Shown here piece by piece: positions 7,144 to 15,710 of a stretch of 64,000 bases of DNA. Origin of the DNA: Arthrobacter gengyunqii (GTDB taxonomy: Bacteria > Actinomycetota > Actinomycetes > Actinomycetales > Micrococcaceae); NCBI RefSeq assembly GCF_023022985.1, contig NZ_CP095461.1, positions 3,162,001-3,226,000 on the forward strand, in the 5' to 3' direction. Under the pieces are notes generated by a model. The model had not been told where the DNA came from, searched no databases, and saw only the letters and a program-made list of their open reading frames with translations. Positions within the stretch are counted from its first letter, which is position 1; each line of letters starts with the position of its first letter. Both the position numbers and the translations under genes were made by a program.

Positions 7144-7968
7144 TTACCAGCTGGCGCCGGGATGCTCGCGGGCCAGGACCTGCATCTCGGCCAGCAGGTA
7201 CCCCAAATGTTCGCTGTGCTTGCCGCGGCGGCCGCCGCCGGGTGCTGCCGGCACCGCCGGCACCTCAAGTCCGGCTTCGCGCAGCACGGCGCCGACGCCG
7301 GCGTCGAACCCTCCGCGCAGCGCGGACGGCAGCACTGCCGCTCCGGTTGCGGCCAGGGAGACAGCCAGATCGTCGTCCTCAAAGAGTTCGCCGACATACG
7401 GCCACGTCAGTTCCAAAGCGCGCGTGATGCGGCGCCGGGATTCCTCGGTGCCGCCGGCCAGGCGCAGGACCCACTGGGCGCTGTGGTCGCGGTGGTAGTC
7501 AACTTCCTTGACGGCCTTGGCGGCGATTGCGGCCAGGGTCGGATCCGTGGAGGACATCAGCGCGGTGTACAGCTCATACAAGTAGAAGGAGGCCACGAGC
7601 TGGCGGGCAATGGTCCGCCCGAAGTCGCCGTTGGGCTGTTCGAACAGGTGCGCGGAGCGGAATTCGCCCTCGCGGCGCCAGTAGGCGAGGTCGTCTTCGG
7701 TCCGGCCGGACGCTGACCCGGCGTAGGTCAGGAAGGAGCGGGCGTGCCCGAGCAGGTCCAGCCCGATGTTGCCCAGTGCAACGTCCTCCTCCAGTTCAGG
7801 GGCGCGGGAAATCCACCAGCCCAGCCGCTGGGCCAGGATCAGGGAATCATCGCCGAGGCGCAGGGCGTATTCGGCAACGTCGGCCGGAGCCTTGATGCCC
7901 GCGGCGGCAATGTCCTCCGGGCGGAGGGCGTTGCCGGGGGTGATGCGGGTGGCGCTGTCCGAGCTCAT
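7144..7968 (-). CDS. paaC: phenylacetyl-CoA 1,2-epoxidase structural subunit PaaC
   Basis: A 274-residue ferritin-like helical protein, the non-catalytic partner of PaaA in the (PaaAC)2 core. Recognisable PaaC blocks are AEYALRLGDDSLILAQRLGWW and LVASFYLYELYTALMSSTDPTLAAI. The C-terminus carries a Gly/Arg run (APGGGRRGKH) before the conserved helix (LGYLLAEMQVLAREHPGASW). Its start overlaps the paaB stop by 4 bases, so it is translationally coupled. Confidence 0.95.
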   Translation of the reverse strand: MSSDSATRITPGNALRPEDIAAAGIKAPADVAEYALRLGDDSLILAQRLGWWISRAPELEEDVALGNIGLDLLGHARSFLTYAGSASGRTEDDLAYWRREGEFRSAHLFEQPNGDFGRTIARQLVASFYLYELYTALMSSTDPTLAAIAAKAVKEVDYHRDHSAQWVLRLAGGTEESRRRITRALELTWPYVGELFEDDDLAVSLAATGAAVLPSALRGGFDAGVGAVLREAGLEVPAVPAAPGGGRRGKHSEHLGYLLAEMQVLAREHPGASW

Positions 7969-8342
7969 AGGTGCTTCACTCCTTCGGACTTGGTGTAGTA
8001 GGTGGCGTGCCGGTAGTCCTTGCCCTGGGGGGATTCAAAGAACTGCCCCTTGGCGTCGGGGTCGGAGGCAATAATGGCCGACGCCGGCACCACCCAGAGC
8101 GAAACGCCTTCGTTGCGCCGGGTGTACAGGTCGCGGGCGTTGCGGACGGCCATGTCGGCGTCCGGCGCATGCAGCGAGCCGGCGTGGACGTGGGACAGTC
8201 CGCGGGAGGATCGGACAAAAACTTCCCACAGCGGCCAGGCTGAACTCAGTGCTGCGGCCTGGGCCGCCGTGCCGGCCTCGGCGGAAGTCTGCGTGCCTAC
8301 TGGCTTGGCGCCGTCGTCGCCCGTTGTTGAACCCGAAACCAT
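7965..8342 (-). CDS. paaB: phenylacetyl-CoA epoxidase subunit PaaB
   Basis: A 125-residue small subunit. The PaaB core starts at about residue 38 (WPLWEVFVRSSRGLSHVHAGSLHAPD) and continues through NARDLYTRRNEGVSLWVV. The first 35 residues are a Ser/Thr/Ala-rich extension that E. coli PaaB lacks. PaaB is thought to bridge PaaAC heterodimers. It lies 3 bases after paaA and overlaps paaC by 4 bases. Confidence 0.95.
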   Translation of the reverse strand: MVSGSTTGDDGAKPVGTQTSAEAGTAAQAAALSSAWPLWEVFVRSSRGLSHVHAGSLHAPDADMAVRNARDLYTRRNEGVSLWVVPASAIIASDPDAKGQFFESPQGKDYRHATYYTKSEGVKHL

Positions 8343-8345
8343 GAT

Positions 8346-9353
8346 CTAAGCCACCTCTGTCTTGTGTGCCGCTGCCTGCTTTGCTGCATACGCGGCGGCT
8401 GCTTCGCGCACCCAGGCGCCGTCTTCGTGTGCCTCGCGGCGGCGGGCCAGGCGCTGCGCATTGCAGGGCCCGCGTCCGGCGAGGACTTCCTTGAACTCGT
8501 TCCAGTCCAGGGGAGCGTGCTCCCACTGCTGCGTGTCCTCGTTGTAGCGGATCGAGTCATCCGGCAGGGTCAGGCCCAGGACCTTGACCTGCTCCACGAT
8601 CATGCCCACAAAACGGGAGCGCAGTTCATCATTGGAGAAGCGCTTGATGTTCCAGGCCATGGACTGCTTGGAGTTGGGCGAATCGTCATCCGGCGGGCCG
8701 AACATCATCAGCGACGGTGCGTACCAGCGATTGATGGCGTCCTGCGCCATTTCCCGCTGCGCCTCCGTGCCGTTCGCCAGTTCCAGCAGGATCTCGAAGC
8801 CCTGACGCTGGTGGAAGGACTCTTCCTTGCAGACGCGCACCATCGCACGTCCGTAGGGGCCGTAGGACGCACGGCACAGCGGAACCTGGTTGCAGATGGC
8901 AGCGCCGTCCACCAGCCAGCCGATCGCTCCCATGTCCGCCCAGCTGAGGGTGGGGTAGTTGAAGATGCTGGAGTACCGGGCCTTGCCGGCAATCAGGTCC
9001 TCGGTCATTTTTTCGCGCGGCGTTCCCAGCGTCTCCGCAGCCGAGTACAGGTAGAGGCCGTGCCCGGCCTCATCCTGGACCTTGGCCATCAGGATGGCCT
9101 TGCGCTTGAGGGAGGGCGCGCGGGTAATCCAGTTGGCTTCAGGCTGCATGCCGATGATCTCGGAATGCGCGTGCTGGGAGATCTGCCGGACCAGGGTCTT
9201 GCGGTAGGCCTCGGGCATCCAGTCGCGCGGTTCAATCCGCGAGTCCTCTGCCAGCAGCTGCTCAAAGTAGGCCTCGGGGCCGGAGTCGTCTGACCCGGAG
9301 CCAGCTGCCGGAACGGACTGGAGTCCTGGAGAAGCATCGGTATGCATCGACAT
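8346..9353 (-). CDS. paaA: phenylacetyl-CoA 1,2-epoxidase catalytic subunit PaaA
   Basis: The 335-residue di-iron oxygenase subunit, which epoxidises the aromatic ring of phenylacetyl-CoA. Iron-ligand motifs of the ferritin-like fold are visible: EAGH in the [17 protein letters not shown] block and E/H in [12 protein letters not shown]. The start at 9353 is chosen over an in-frame ATG at 9452 because GAGGTG stands 6 bases before it and because the longer form would start inside the promoter. It heads the minus-strand operon paaABCDE-paaG and is preceded by a 22-base palindrome assigned to PaaR. Confidence 0.95.
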   Translation of the reverse strand: MSMHTDASPGLQSVPAAGSGSDDSGPEAYFEQLLAEDSRIEPRDWMPEAYRKTLVRQISQHAHSEIIGMQPEANWITRAPSLKRKAILMAKVQDEAGHGLYLYSAAETLGTPREKMTEDLIAGKARYSSIFNYPTLSWADMGAIGWLVDGAAICNQVPLCRASYGPYGRAMVRVCKEESFHQRQGFEILLELANGTEAQREMAQDAINRWYAPSLMMFGPPDDDSPNSKQSMAWNIKRFSNDELRSRFVGMIVEQVKVLGLTLPDDSIRYNEDTQQWEHAPLDWNEFKEVLAGRGPCNAQRLARRREAHEDGAWVREAAAAYAAKQAAAHKTEVA

Positions 9354-9405
9354 ATCTGTCACCTCACTGTGCGGAAAGAAGCCGGGTGCTGAAGCGCACA
9401 AATCA

Positions 9406-9427
9406 TTACCGACCGTTCGGTCAGGAT
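9406..9427. promoter_or_regulatory. PaaR operator at paaA
   Basis: A 22-base imperfect palindrome with two 10-base arms (TTACCGACCG and, read on the other strand, ATCCTGACCG) around TT. It matches the arms at 13741, 18633 and 26938. It overlaps the last bases of the proposed -10 box and covers the expected transcription start, a position that suits repression. Confidence 0.82.
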
Positions 9428-9452
9428 ATAGGCGTGACGAAGGCCACGTCAA
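9425..9452 (-). promoter_or_regulatory. paaA operon promoter
   Basis: On the minus strand TTGACG (complement of 9447-9452) is followed after 16 bases by TATATC (complement of 9425-9430). This is a good sigma-70-type promoter about 70 bases before the paaA ATG, directly abutting the palindrome at 9406-9427. Confidence 0.7.
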
Positions 9453-9470
9453 GATGACGGCACTAGATAG

Positions 9471-9483
9471 ACAGACAAACTAG
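9471..9483. promoter_or_regulatory. candidate PadR operator (repeated ACTAG)
   Basis: ACTAG occurs just before 9471 and again within the palindrome ACTAGT at about 9477-9482, separated by an AT-rich stretch (ATAGACAGACAA). It lies about 25 bases before the padR GTG and overlaps the only AT-rich DNA in this interval. PadR proteins commonly autoregulate through such sites. Weak evidence. Confidence 0.3.
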
Positions 9484-9502
9484 TTGGTGAGAGTATTTAG
9501 CC

Positions 9503-9895
9503 GTGCAGAACATTTCCTGGCCCAGCGACTGGATGCGGGCAACGCTTGGGCTCTGTGTCCTCAAAGCGCTCGACGGCGGCGCCACCTACGGTTACGCCAT
9601 CGCCTCCCGACTGGAGGAGCAGGGCCTCGGCGCCGTCAAGGGCGGAACACTGTATCCGCTGCTGACCCGTTTTGAATCGGCCGGCTGGGTCACCGTCCAG
9701 TGGCGTGCCGGTGACGGCGGGCCGGGCCGCAAGTACTTCTCCCTGACCAGCCTGGGCCGGCGGGAGCTGGCAGACCAGCACGAGTTGTGGGCCCGTTTTG
9801 CCGGCACGGTGACCAGCTTTCTTGATCACCGGGAACCGCATGACACCAACCCGGACGAAGACTTCCCTGAAAGGGGCACCAATGGAAACCAGTGA
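9503..9895 (+). CDS. PadR family transcriptional regulator
   Basis: A 130-residue winged-helix protein of the PadR family (MRATLGLCVLKALDGGATYGYAIASRL, then GGTLYPLLTRFESAGWV and GRKYFSLTSLGRREL, about residues 10-85). The start is GTG at 9503. Its last codons overlap the next gene, which encodes a membrane protein; PadR genes next to HAAS/DUF1700-type membrane proteins are a known pairing. It diverges from paaA. A repeated ACTAG around 9471-9482 may be its own operator. The effector is unknown. Confidence 0.88.
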   Translation: MQNISWPSDWMRATLGLCVLKALDGGATYGYAIASRLEEQGLGAVKGGTLYPLLTRFESAGWVTVQWRAGDGGPGRKYFSLTSLGRRELADQHELWARFAGTVTSFLDHREPHDTNPDEDFPERGTNGNQ

Positions 9896-10583
9896 CAGAG
9901 CCACCAAACACTGGTTTGACGACCTCGTGGTCGAACTGCGGCTGCAGGACGTCCCCGGGGACGCCATCGGGGACGCCGTGGCGTCCGCCCGCGAGTTCCT
10001 GGCTGACTCCGGCGGGACTCCCATCGAGGTATTCGGATCCGCGCGGGCCTACGCCGAAAGCCTGGATCTGCCCCGCAACCCGGCGTCGCTTTCAGGCATG
10101 GCAGCACTGCTGGTTCCCACCTGTCTGGGGCTGCTCGGCTTCTTTGCAGTGGCGGCCGCGGTCAGTTCCACGGATGCTGCTGTTGATGTAACCCTTCCCG
10201 GCCTGCTCCTTATACTGACCGGCCTGGCCCTTGCCGCCTGCGCTCCCTGGCTCCTGGGCTTCTTCATCCGCGGACCGGTTTGGCGTCCCGCCGCCGGATT
10301 GATGGTGGTCTTCACACTGCAGGTCCTGATGGCAGTGCTCGCGAAGGACACCGTACTCTTCACGCTCCCTGCGGTGCCCACCGCCCTGATCGGCGGGCTG
10401 GTCCTGCTGTCCACTTCACTCTGGGGACAGTTTCGGAAGGGTGCGGCGCCGGATCCCCTGGTGGATCCGATGGCCGGCCCACCGTCCTCATCCTTCGGCA
10501 TTACCCTGCTGGAAGTCCTCGCCAACTGGATGCTCTTCCTGGCAGCCGCCGCGATGGCAGCCTGGTTCCTGCTCCGGACCTGA
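9882..10583 (+). CDS. PadR-associated HAAS-like membrane protein
   Basis: A 233-residue protein. Residues 1-70 form a soluble helical head (WFDDLVVELRLQDVPGDAIGDAVASARE) typical of HAAS/DUF1700 sensors, followed by about five or six hydrophobic helices (75-120, 130-150, 160-180, 220-233). The ATG at 9882 lies inside the end of padR (14-base overlap) with AAAGGGG upstream, so the two are co-translated. Such pairs are thought to report membrane or stress state, but the signal here is unknown. Confidence 0.65.
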   Translation: METSDRATKHWFDDLVVELRLQDVPGDAIGDAVASAREFLADSGGTPIEVFGSARAYAESLDLPRNPASLSGMAALLVPTCLGLLGFFAVAAAVSSTDAAVDVTLPGLLLILTGLALAACAPWLLGFFIRGPVWRPAAGLMVVFTLQVLMAVLAKDTVLFTLPAVPTALIGGLVLLSTSLWGQFRKGAAPDPLVDPMAGPPSSSFGITLLEVLANWMLFLAAAAMAAWFLLRT

Positions 10584-10658
10584 TCCCCGGACCGGACCGG
10601 ACCGGTAAGCCGCGAGCATAAACACTGCGGGGTTCTTCGCCCGTCCGGACGGTGTCGA

Positions 10659-10664
10659 TATATT
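10659..10664 (+). promoter_or_regulatory. -10 element for a probable leaderless mRNA (oligopeptidase B)
   Basis: TATATT ends 6 bases before the ATG at 10671, so transcription should begin at or next to the start codon. There is no Shine-Dalgarno sequence. Confidence 0.55.
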
Positions 10665-10670
10665 CGGGAC

Positions 10671-12845
10671 ATGACTACTTCCTCCCATCCTCCCGTTGCC
10701 AAAAAGGTTCCCACCGAGCGCGTCCACCACGGAGACACCTTCGTTGACGAGTACGAGTGGCTGCGGGAGAAGGAAAACCCCGACGTCGTGGCACATCTCA
10801 AGGCCGAAAACGCCTACATGGAAGAGGTCACGGCCGACCAGGAAAAGCTGCGCCAGGAGATCTTCGACGAGATCAAGAACCGCACCGAGGAAACCGACCT
10901 GTCCGTCCCCGCCCGCAAAAAGGGCTGGTGGTATTACTCCCGGACCGAAGAGGGCAAGCAGTATTCCATCCACTGCCGCACCGCTGCCCAGGACACCGGC
11001 GATCTGGACGCCGACTGGACTCCACCCGTCGTCGAACCCGGCGTTCCGGTGCCCGGCGAGCAGATCCTGATCGACGGCAATGCAGAGGCCGAAGGCAAAC
11101 CCTTCTTCTCCCTCGGCGGATTGGCTGTGACCGAGGACGGCAACCTGCTGGCCTACTCGCAGGACAACGCAGGCGACGAGCGCTTCACTCTGCGGATCAA
11201 GGACCTGCGCACCGGCGAACTGCTGCCGGACGAGGTCACCAACGTCTTCTACTCGCTCGCCTTCTCCCCCGACGGCACCCGGGTGTTCTACACGGTCGTG
11301 GACGATTCCTGGCGCCCGTACCAGATCAAGGCGCACACCCTCGGCACCCAGGTGGAGGACGACGTCGTCATCTACCAGGAGGACGACGTCGCCATGTGGA
11401 CCGGCTTTGACCTCTCCGCGGACCGCAGGCAGCTGTTGATCGGCATCAGCAACTCCGAATACTCCGAGTACCGGGTCCTGGACTTCGAGGATCCCGCGGG
11501 CGAGGTCCGGACGCTGATTCCGCGCAGCGAACGCATCCTCTACGAGGCCGAACCCGTCACCATCGCCGGCGAGCGCCACTACCTGATCACGCACAATAAG
11601 GATGCACTGAACTCCATGCTCTCCCTCGTGGCGGAGAGCGACTTTGCCCTTCCGTTGGCGGAGCAGCACTGGAACACCGTGGTGGCGCACGACGACGCCG
11701 TGCGCGTCAACGGTGCGGCCGTCACCAAGACGCACGTCATCGTTTCGGTCCGCAAGGACACCACCGAACGCGTGCAGGTGCTGCCCCTGGAGGGCCTGGG
11801 CACCGAGGTGCAGGGCGATCCCGTGGAACCGGCCTTCGATGAAGAGCTCTACACGGCCAACCTGGCCAACGCGGAGTACGACTCCCCCATCATCCGGCTC
11901 AGCTACACCTCCTACCTGACCCCGCCGCGCGTCTATGACTATGTGCTGGCCACGGGCGAGCTGGAGCTGCGCAAGGAAACTCCGGTCAAGGGCGGCTACA
12001 ACCCGGCCGAGTACGTTGCGGAGCGGGCCTGGGCCACGGCGGCCGACGGTGCACGCATTCCGCTGTCCGTGCTGCGCCGGGCCGAGCTGAAGCAGGATGG
12101 AACAAACCCTGCGCTGGTCTACGCCTACGGCAGCTACGAAATCAGCATGGATCCGGCGTTCAGCGTGGCCCGCCTGTCCCTGCTGGACCGCGGCGTCATC
12201 TTCGTCGTCGCGCACATCCGCGGCGGCGGCGAAATGGGACGCACTTGGTACGACCAGGGCAAGAAACTGAACAAGAAGAACACCTTCACCGACTTTGTGG
12301 ACGCCACCGATTACATGGCGTCCTCAGGCTGGGTGGATCCGTCCCGGATCGCGGCCATGGGCGGATCGGCGGGCGGACTGCTGATGGGCGCCGTGGCCAA
12401 CCTGGCGCCGGAGAAGTACAAGGCGATCGTGGCGCAGGTTCCCTTCGTGGACGCCCTGACCACCATCCTTGATCCTGAGCTGCCGCTGTCGGCGCTGGAG
12501 TGGGAAGAATGGGGCAATCCCATCACCGATCCCGAGGTGTACAAGTACATGAAGGAATACACCCCGTACGAGAACATCCGGGCCGTGGACTATCCGCGCA
12601 TTGCTGCTGTGACCAGCTTCAATGACACCCGGGTGCTCTACGTGGAGCCGGCCAAGTGGGTGGCCAAGCTGCGCGAGGTGACCACCGGTTCGGAACCGAT
12701 TGTTATGAAGATCGAGATGGACGGCGGGCACGGCGGCGCTTCGGGCCGCTACGAGGCCTGGAAGGACCGGGCCTGGGACTACGCGTTTGTGCTGGACGCC
12801 CTCGGCGCCACAGAGCCGATTCCGTCCGCCGCCCCCGCTAAGTAG
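10671..12845 (+). CDS. ptrB: oligopeptidase B (S9A serine peptidase)
   Basis: A 724-residue cytosolic peptidase cleaving short peptides after basic residues. An N-terminal beta-propeller (about 60-400; the entry DEYEWLREKENPDVVAHL is typical) covers a C-terminal alpha/beta-hydrolase domain. The catalytic triad is Ser566 (GGSAGG), Asp652 (FNDTRVLYVEP) and His687 (DGGHGGASGRY). The AHIRGGGEMGRTWY block is diagnostic of prolyl-oligopeptidase-type enzymes. Length is as expected (about 690-730). It stands alone between the padR pair and the converging dedA. Confidence 0.92.
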   Translation: MTTSSHPPVAKKVPTERVHHGDTFVDEYEWLREKENPDVVAHLKAENAYMEEVTADQEKLRQEIFDEIKNRTEETDLSVPARKKGWWYYSRTEEGKQYSIHCRTAAQDTGDLDADWTPPVVEPGVPVPGEQILIDGNAEAEGKPFFSLGGLAVTEDGNLLAYSQDNAGDERFTLRIKDLRTGELLPDEVTNVFYSLAFSPDGTRVFYTVVDDSWRPYQIKAHTLGTQVEDDVVIYQEDDVAMWTGFDLSADRRQLLIGISNSEYSEYRVLDFEDPAGEVRTLIPRSERILYEAEPVTIAGERHYLITHNKDALNSMLSLVAESDFALPLAEQHWNTVVAHDDAVRVNGAAVTKTHVIVSVRKDTTERVQVLPLEGLGTEVQGDPVEPAFDEELYTANLANAEYDSPIIRLSYTSYLTPPRVYDYVLATGELELRKETPVKGGYNPAEYVAERAWATAADGARIPLSVLRRAELKQDGTNPALVYAYGSYEISMDPAFSVARLSLLDRGVIFVVAHIRGGGEMGRTWYDQGKKLNKKNTFTDFVDATDYMASSGWVDPSRIAAMGGSAGGLLMGAVANLAPEKYKAIVAQVPFVDALTTILDPELPLSALEWEEWGNPITDPEVYKYMKEYTPYENIRAVDYPRIAAVTSFNDTRVLYVEPAKWVAKLREVTTGSEPIVMKIEMDGGHGGASGRYEAWKDRAWDYAFVLDALGATEPIPSAAPAK

Positions 12846-12869
12846 GAGCGGACGCCGGGAGCCGGGCGT

Positions 12870-13559
12870 TTAGTCGCCCGGTTCCGGCGCCGGTCTGTTC
12901 AGTGGACGTCCGGGGGCCCTTTTGTTCCGCTTGGGGCGCTTGTTCTGGTGGAGCAGCGTGAGCGAAATGGTCACCACGGTCAGCAGCACAACGCCCACCA
13001 CAATCAGGTCCAGATGATCTCGGATAAACGGGAACCGGTCCCCCAGGACGTAGCCCAACAGGGTCAGCCCTGTCCCCCAAAGCAATGCACCCGCGGCATC
13101 GAAGGCCACGTAGGCCGAATAGTTCATCTTGCCCACCCCGGCCACAACCGGAGTGAAAGTCCGCACGATGCCCACAAACCGGGCCAGAGTGATCGCCTTT
13201 CCACCGTGCCGGGCAAAGAACGCTTCGGCGCGGTCCACGTTCTCGCGCCGGAAAACCCGTGAATCCTGGCGGGAAAACACCGCAGGCCCGGCCCGCCGGC
13301 CGATCCAGTACCCCAACTGGTCCCCCAGGAATGCCGACAGGGAAATCAGCAGCCCCAGCACCCAGATGTTGATGTGCACCGTTCCGGCGGCCACCAGGAG
13401 CCCGGCAGTGAACAGCAGTGTGTCCCCGGGCAGAAAGAACCCCACCAGCAGCCCGGTTTCGGCAAACACAATGCCGCAGACCACCAGCACCACCCAGGGC
13501 CCCAGCGCTGGATCCGCCAGGAAGACCTGCGGATCCAGCCAGTCAGGAAGCACAGCCAC
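12870..13559 (-). CDS. DedA family membrane protein
   Basis: A 229-residue SNARE-associated/DedA (VTT domain) protein with about five membrane segments. Family blocks are FAETGLLVGFFLPGDTLLF, FLGDQLGYWIGRRAGP and the basic helix ARFVGIVRTFTPVVAGVGKM, which includes the conserved Arg. DedA proteins support membrane homeostasis; several scramble or flip undecaprenyl phosphate, though the role here is unproven. The start is GTG at 13559. It converges with ptrB; a CCGGGCG/CGCCCGG hairpin spans its stop codon. Confidence 0.9.
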   Translation of the reverse strand: MAVLPDWLDPQVFLADPALGPWVVLVVCGIVFAETGLLVGFFLPGDTLLFTAGLLVAAGTVHINIWVLGLLISLSAFLGDQLGYWIGRRAGPAVFSRQDSRVFRRENVDRAEAFFARHGGKAITLARFVGIVRTFTPVVAGVGKMNYSAYVAFDAAGALLWGTGLTLLGYVLGDRFPFIRDHLDLIVVGVVLLTVVTISLTLLHQNKRPKRNKRAPGRPLNRPAPEPGD

Positions 13560-13716
13560 CCCAAATACTCAGGGCCCTGCGCCTGGCGGCGGCAACAGCC
13601 CCGCATGAATCCACCGTTCTGAAAACCACCTTCCCAACGTACGCCAGCCCGGGGCGGTGTGTCGCGCAACGGCATAAACAGCTTCGGCAACCAGATGACG
13701 CTTCCGTGACACGCGC

Positions 13717-13762
13717 TTGACAGTGATAGCCCTCACAGGATTACCTAATGAACATTCGGTAA
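13717..13762 (+). promoter_or_regulatory. paaI-paaK-paaR promoter with PaaR operator
   Basis: A consensus -35 (TTGACA, 13717-13722) is followed by a 22-base palindrome at 13741-13762 (arms TTACCTAATG and, on the other strand, TTACCGAATG, around AA) that occupies the -10 and start region. The spacing to paaI is 18 bases. Because paaR is third in this unit, the site implies autoregulation. Confidence 0.8.
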
Positions 13763-13780
13763 ATAAAGCGAGAGGCTCTC

Positions 13781-14260
13781 ATGGCTGACATTGATGTCGC
13801 CGCTCAGGCGCAGGAACACGGGCTGGACCATTCGATCCTGGAGCACGACGCCACGGCGCGCTGGCTGGGACTCACCGTGGAGCATCTGGCCCCGGGGGAA
13901 GCCACCATCGCCATGATGCTGCGCCCCGAGATGCTCAACGGATTCAGCATGGCCCACGGCGGAATGGTCTTCGCCTTCGCGGACACCGCCTTCGCCCTGG
14001 CCTGCAATCCGTCCGCCGCCAGCCTCTCCGACATGGAACTGATCACCGTCGCCTCAGGCGCTGACATCAGCTTCATTTCCTCAGCCCTCCCCGGTGAAAC
14101 CCTTCGGGCAGTGGCCGGACACCGGGCTTCCGCCGGACGCAGCGGCGTGTACGACGTCGAGGTCACGGCTTCCAGCCCCGACGGCAGCAGCCGGGTGATC
14201 GCGGAATTCCGCGGCCGGTCCCGTGCGGTGCCGAACCCCGCTTTCCGCTCCCGCAGCTGA
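13781..14260 (+). CDS. paaI: hydroxyphenylacetyl-CoA thioesterase PaaI
   Basis: A 159-residue hotdog-fold thioesterase. The core motif HGGMVFAFADTAFALACN (about residues 56-73) holds the catalytic Asp on the central helix, as in PaaI enzymes, which hydrolyse dead-end hydroxylated phenylacetyl-CoA esters and so free trapped CoA. It opens the paaI-paaK-paaR unit, just downstream of a PaaR palindrome. GAGAGG precedes the ATG by 5 bases. Confidence 0.92.
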   Translation: MADIDVAAQAQEHGLDHSILEHDATARWLGLTVEHLAPGEATIAMMLRPEMLNGFSMAHGGMVFAFADTAFALACNPSAASLSDMELITVASGADISFISSALPGETLRAVAGHRASAGRSGVYDVEVTASSPDGSSRVIAEFRGRSRAVPNPAFRSRS

Positions 14261-14320
14261 CCGGCTCAGCTGCGCCCCGCCTCCTTCTTGACAATGACGT
14301 TCCAATCCAAAGGGCATTCC

Positions 14321-15673
14321 ATGATTTCCTTCCCCGCACCGCTCAAGTCCACCGCGGCAGACCCGGCCGCGCTTGATCCCGAAGAGCGGATGAGCCGCGA
14401 TGAAATTGAAGCCCTGCAGCTGACCCGGCTGCAGCACACGGTCAAGTACGCCTACGAGCGCGTGCCCCTGTACACGCAGAAGTTCGACGACGCCGGCGTC
14501 CACCCCGAGGACCTTCGGGAACTCTCGGACCTGGCCAAGTTCCCGTACACCACCAAGGAAGACCTGCGCCAAACCTATCCGTTCGGCATGTTTGCCGTGC
14601 CGCAGGACCAGGTGGCAAGGATCCATGCTTCCTCGGGCACCACCGGCCGGCCCACCGTCGTCGGCTACACCGCCGGTGATCTGGACCGCTGGAGCACGCT
14701 GGTGGCACGGTCACTGCGCGCCTCCGGAGTAAAACCGGGCTACAAGGTCCACAATGCCTACGGATACGGCCTGTTCACCGGCGGTCTGGGCGCCCATGCC
14801 GGCGCCGAGAAACTCGGCTGCACGGTTATTCCGATGTCCGGCGGACAGACCGAACGGCAGATCCAGCTGATCACCGACTTCCAGCCGGACACCATCCTGT
14901 GCACCCCCACTTACCTGCTCACCATCGCCGACGCCATGCGGTCCGCCGGCATCGATCCGCGGTCCACCTCGCTGAAGAACGCCGTGCTGGGCGCGGAACC
15001 GTGGACTGAAGAAATGCGCCACGAGCTGGAAGTCTCCATGGACCTGGACGCCTGTGACATTTATGGCCTGTCCGAAGTGATGGGGCCGGGCGTGGCCGGA
15101 GAGTGCGTGGAGTCCAAGGACGGCACGCATATCTGGGAGGACCACTTCCGCCCCGAAATCATCGACCCGTTCGATGACACCAAGGTGCTCGGTGACGGTG
15201 AACCGGGCGAGCTTGTCTTCACCTCCCTCACCAAGGAGGCCCTGCCGATCATCCGCTACCGCACCCATGACCTCACCAGGCTGCTGCCCGGCACCGCACG
15301 CCCCGGCATGCGCCGCATGGGCCGGATTACCGGTCGCAGCGATGACATGATCATCCTGCGCGGCGTGAACCTGTTCCCCAGCCAGATCGAAGAGATCGCC
15401 CTGCGCATCCCCGCGCTGAGCCCGCACTTCCAGCTGGAGATCACGCGCCCGGGCCGCATGGACGAGCTCACGGTCAAGATTGAACGGCGCGAAGACTCGA
15501 CCTCCGACGAATGCATAACCGCCGCCGCGGAACTGCGGGCGCAGATCAAGATCCATGTCGGGTCTTCCTGCTCGGTGCAGGTGGCCGAACCCGGAACCCT
15601 GGGCCGCTCCAGCGGCAAGCTCCGCCGCATCTATGACCTGCGGGCCGCCGAAGCGGGCCTGGTCCAGAGTTGA
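14321..15673 (+). CDS. paaK: phenylacetate-CoA ligase
   Basis: A 450-residue adenylate-forming enzyme that activates phenylacetate with ATP and CoA, the entry step of the pathway. The phosphate-binding motif is SSGTTGRPTVVGYT; later blocks are YGLSEVMGPGVAGEC and the C-terminal hinge GRSDDMIILRGVNLFPSQIEE, specific to PaaK. The ATG at 14321 is preferred because AAAGGG stands 7 bases before it; an in-frame TTG at 14288 has no such site. It follows paaI by 60 bases and precedes paaR by 37. Confidence 0.95.
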   Translation: MISFPAPLKSTAADPAALDPEERMSRDEIEALQLTRLQHTVKYAYERVPLYTQKFDDAGVHPEDLRELSDLAKFPYTTKEDLRQTYPFGMFAVPQDQVARIHASSGTTGRPTVVGYTAGDLDRWSTLVARSLRASGVKPGYKVHNAYGYGLFTGGLGAHAGAEKLGCTVIPMSGGQTERQIQLITDFQPDTILCTPTYLLTIADAMRSAGIDPRSTSLKNAVLGAEPWTEEMRHELEVSMDLDACDIYGLSEVMGPGVAGECVESKDGTHIWEDHFRPEIIDPFDDTKVLGDGEPGELVFTSLTKEALPIIRYRTHDLTRLLPGTARPGMRRMGRITGRSDDMIILRGVNLFPSQIEEIALRIPALSPHFQLEITRPGRMDELTVKIERREDSTSDECITAAAELRAQIKIHVGSSCSVQVAEPGTLGRSSGKLRRIYDLRAAEAGLVQS

Positions 15674-15676
15674 GCG

Positions 15677-15698
15677 TTCCCTGCCGAACGGTCGTGAG
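15677..15698. promoter_or_regulatory. possible degenerate PaaR half-site before paaR
   Basis: Around CCGAACGGTCG the arms match the paa palindrome consensus at only 6 and 7 of 10 positions. The core is nearly identical to the reverse complement of the paaA operator, but it may be chance. Confidence 0.3.
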
Positions 15699-15710
15699 AA
15701 AATAGGACCC

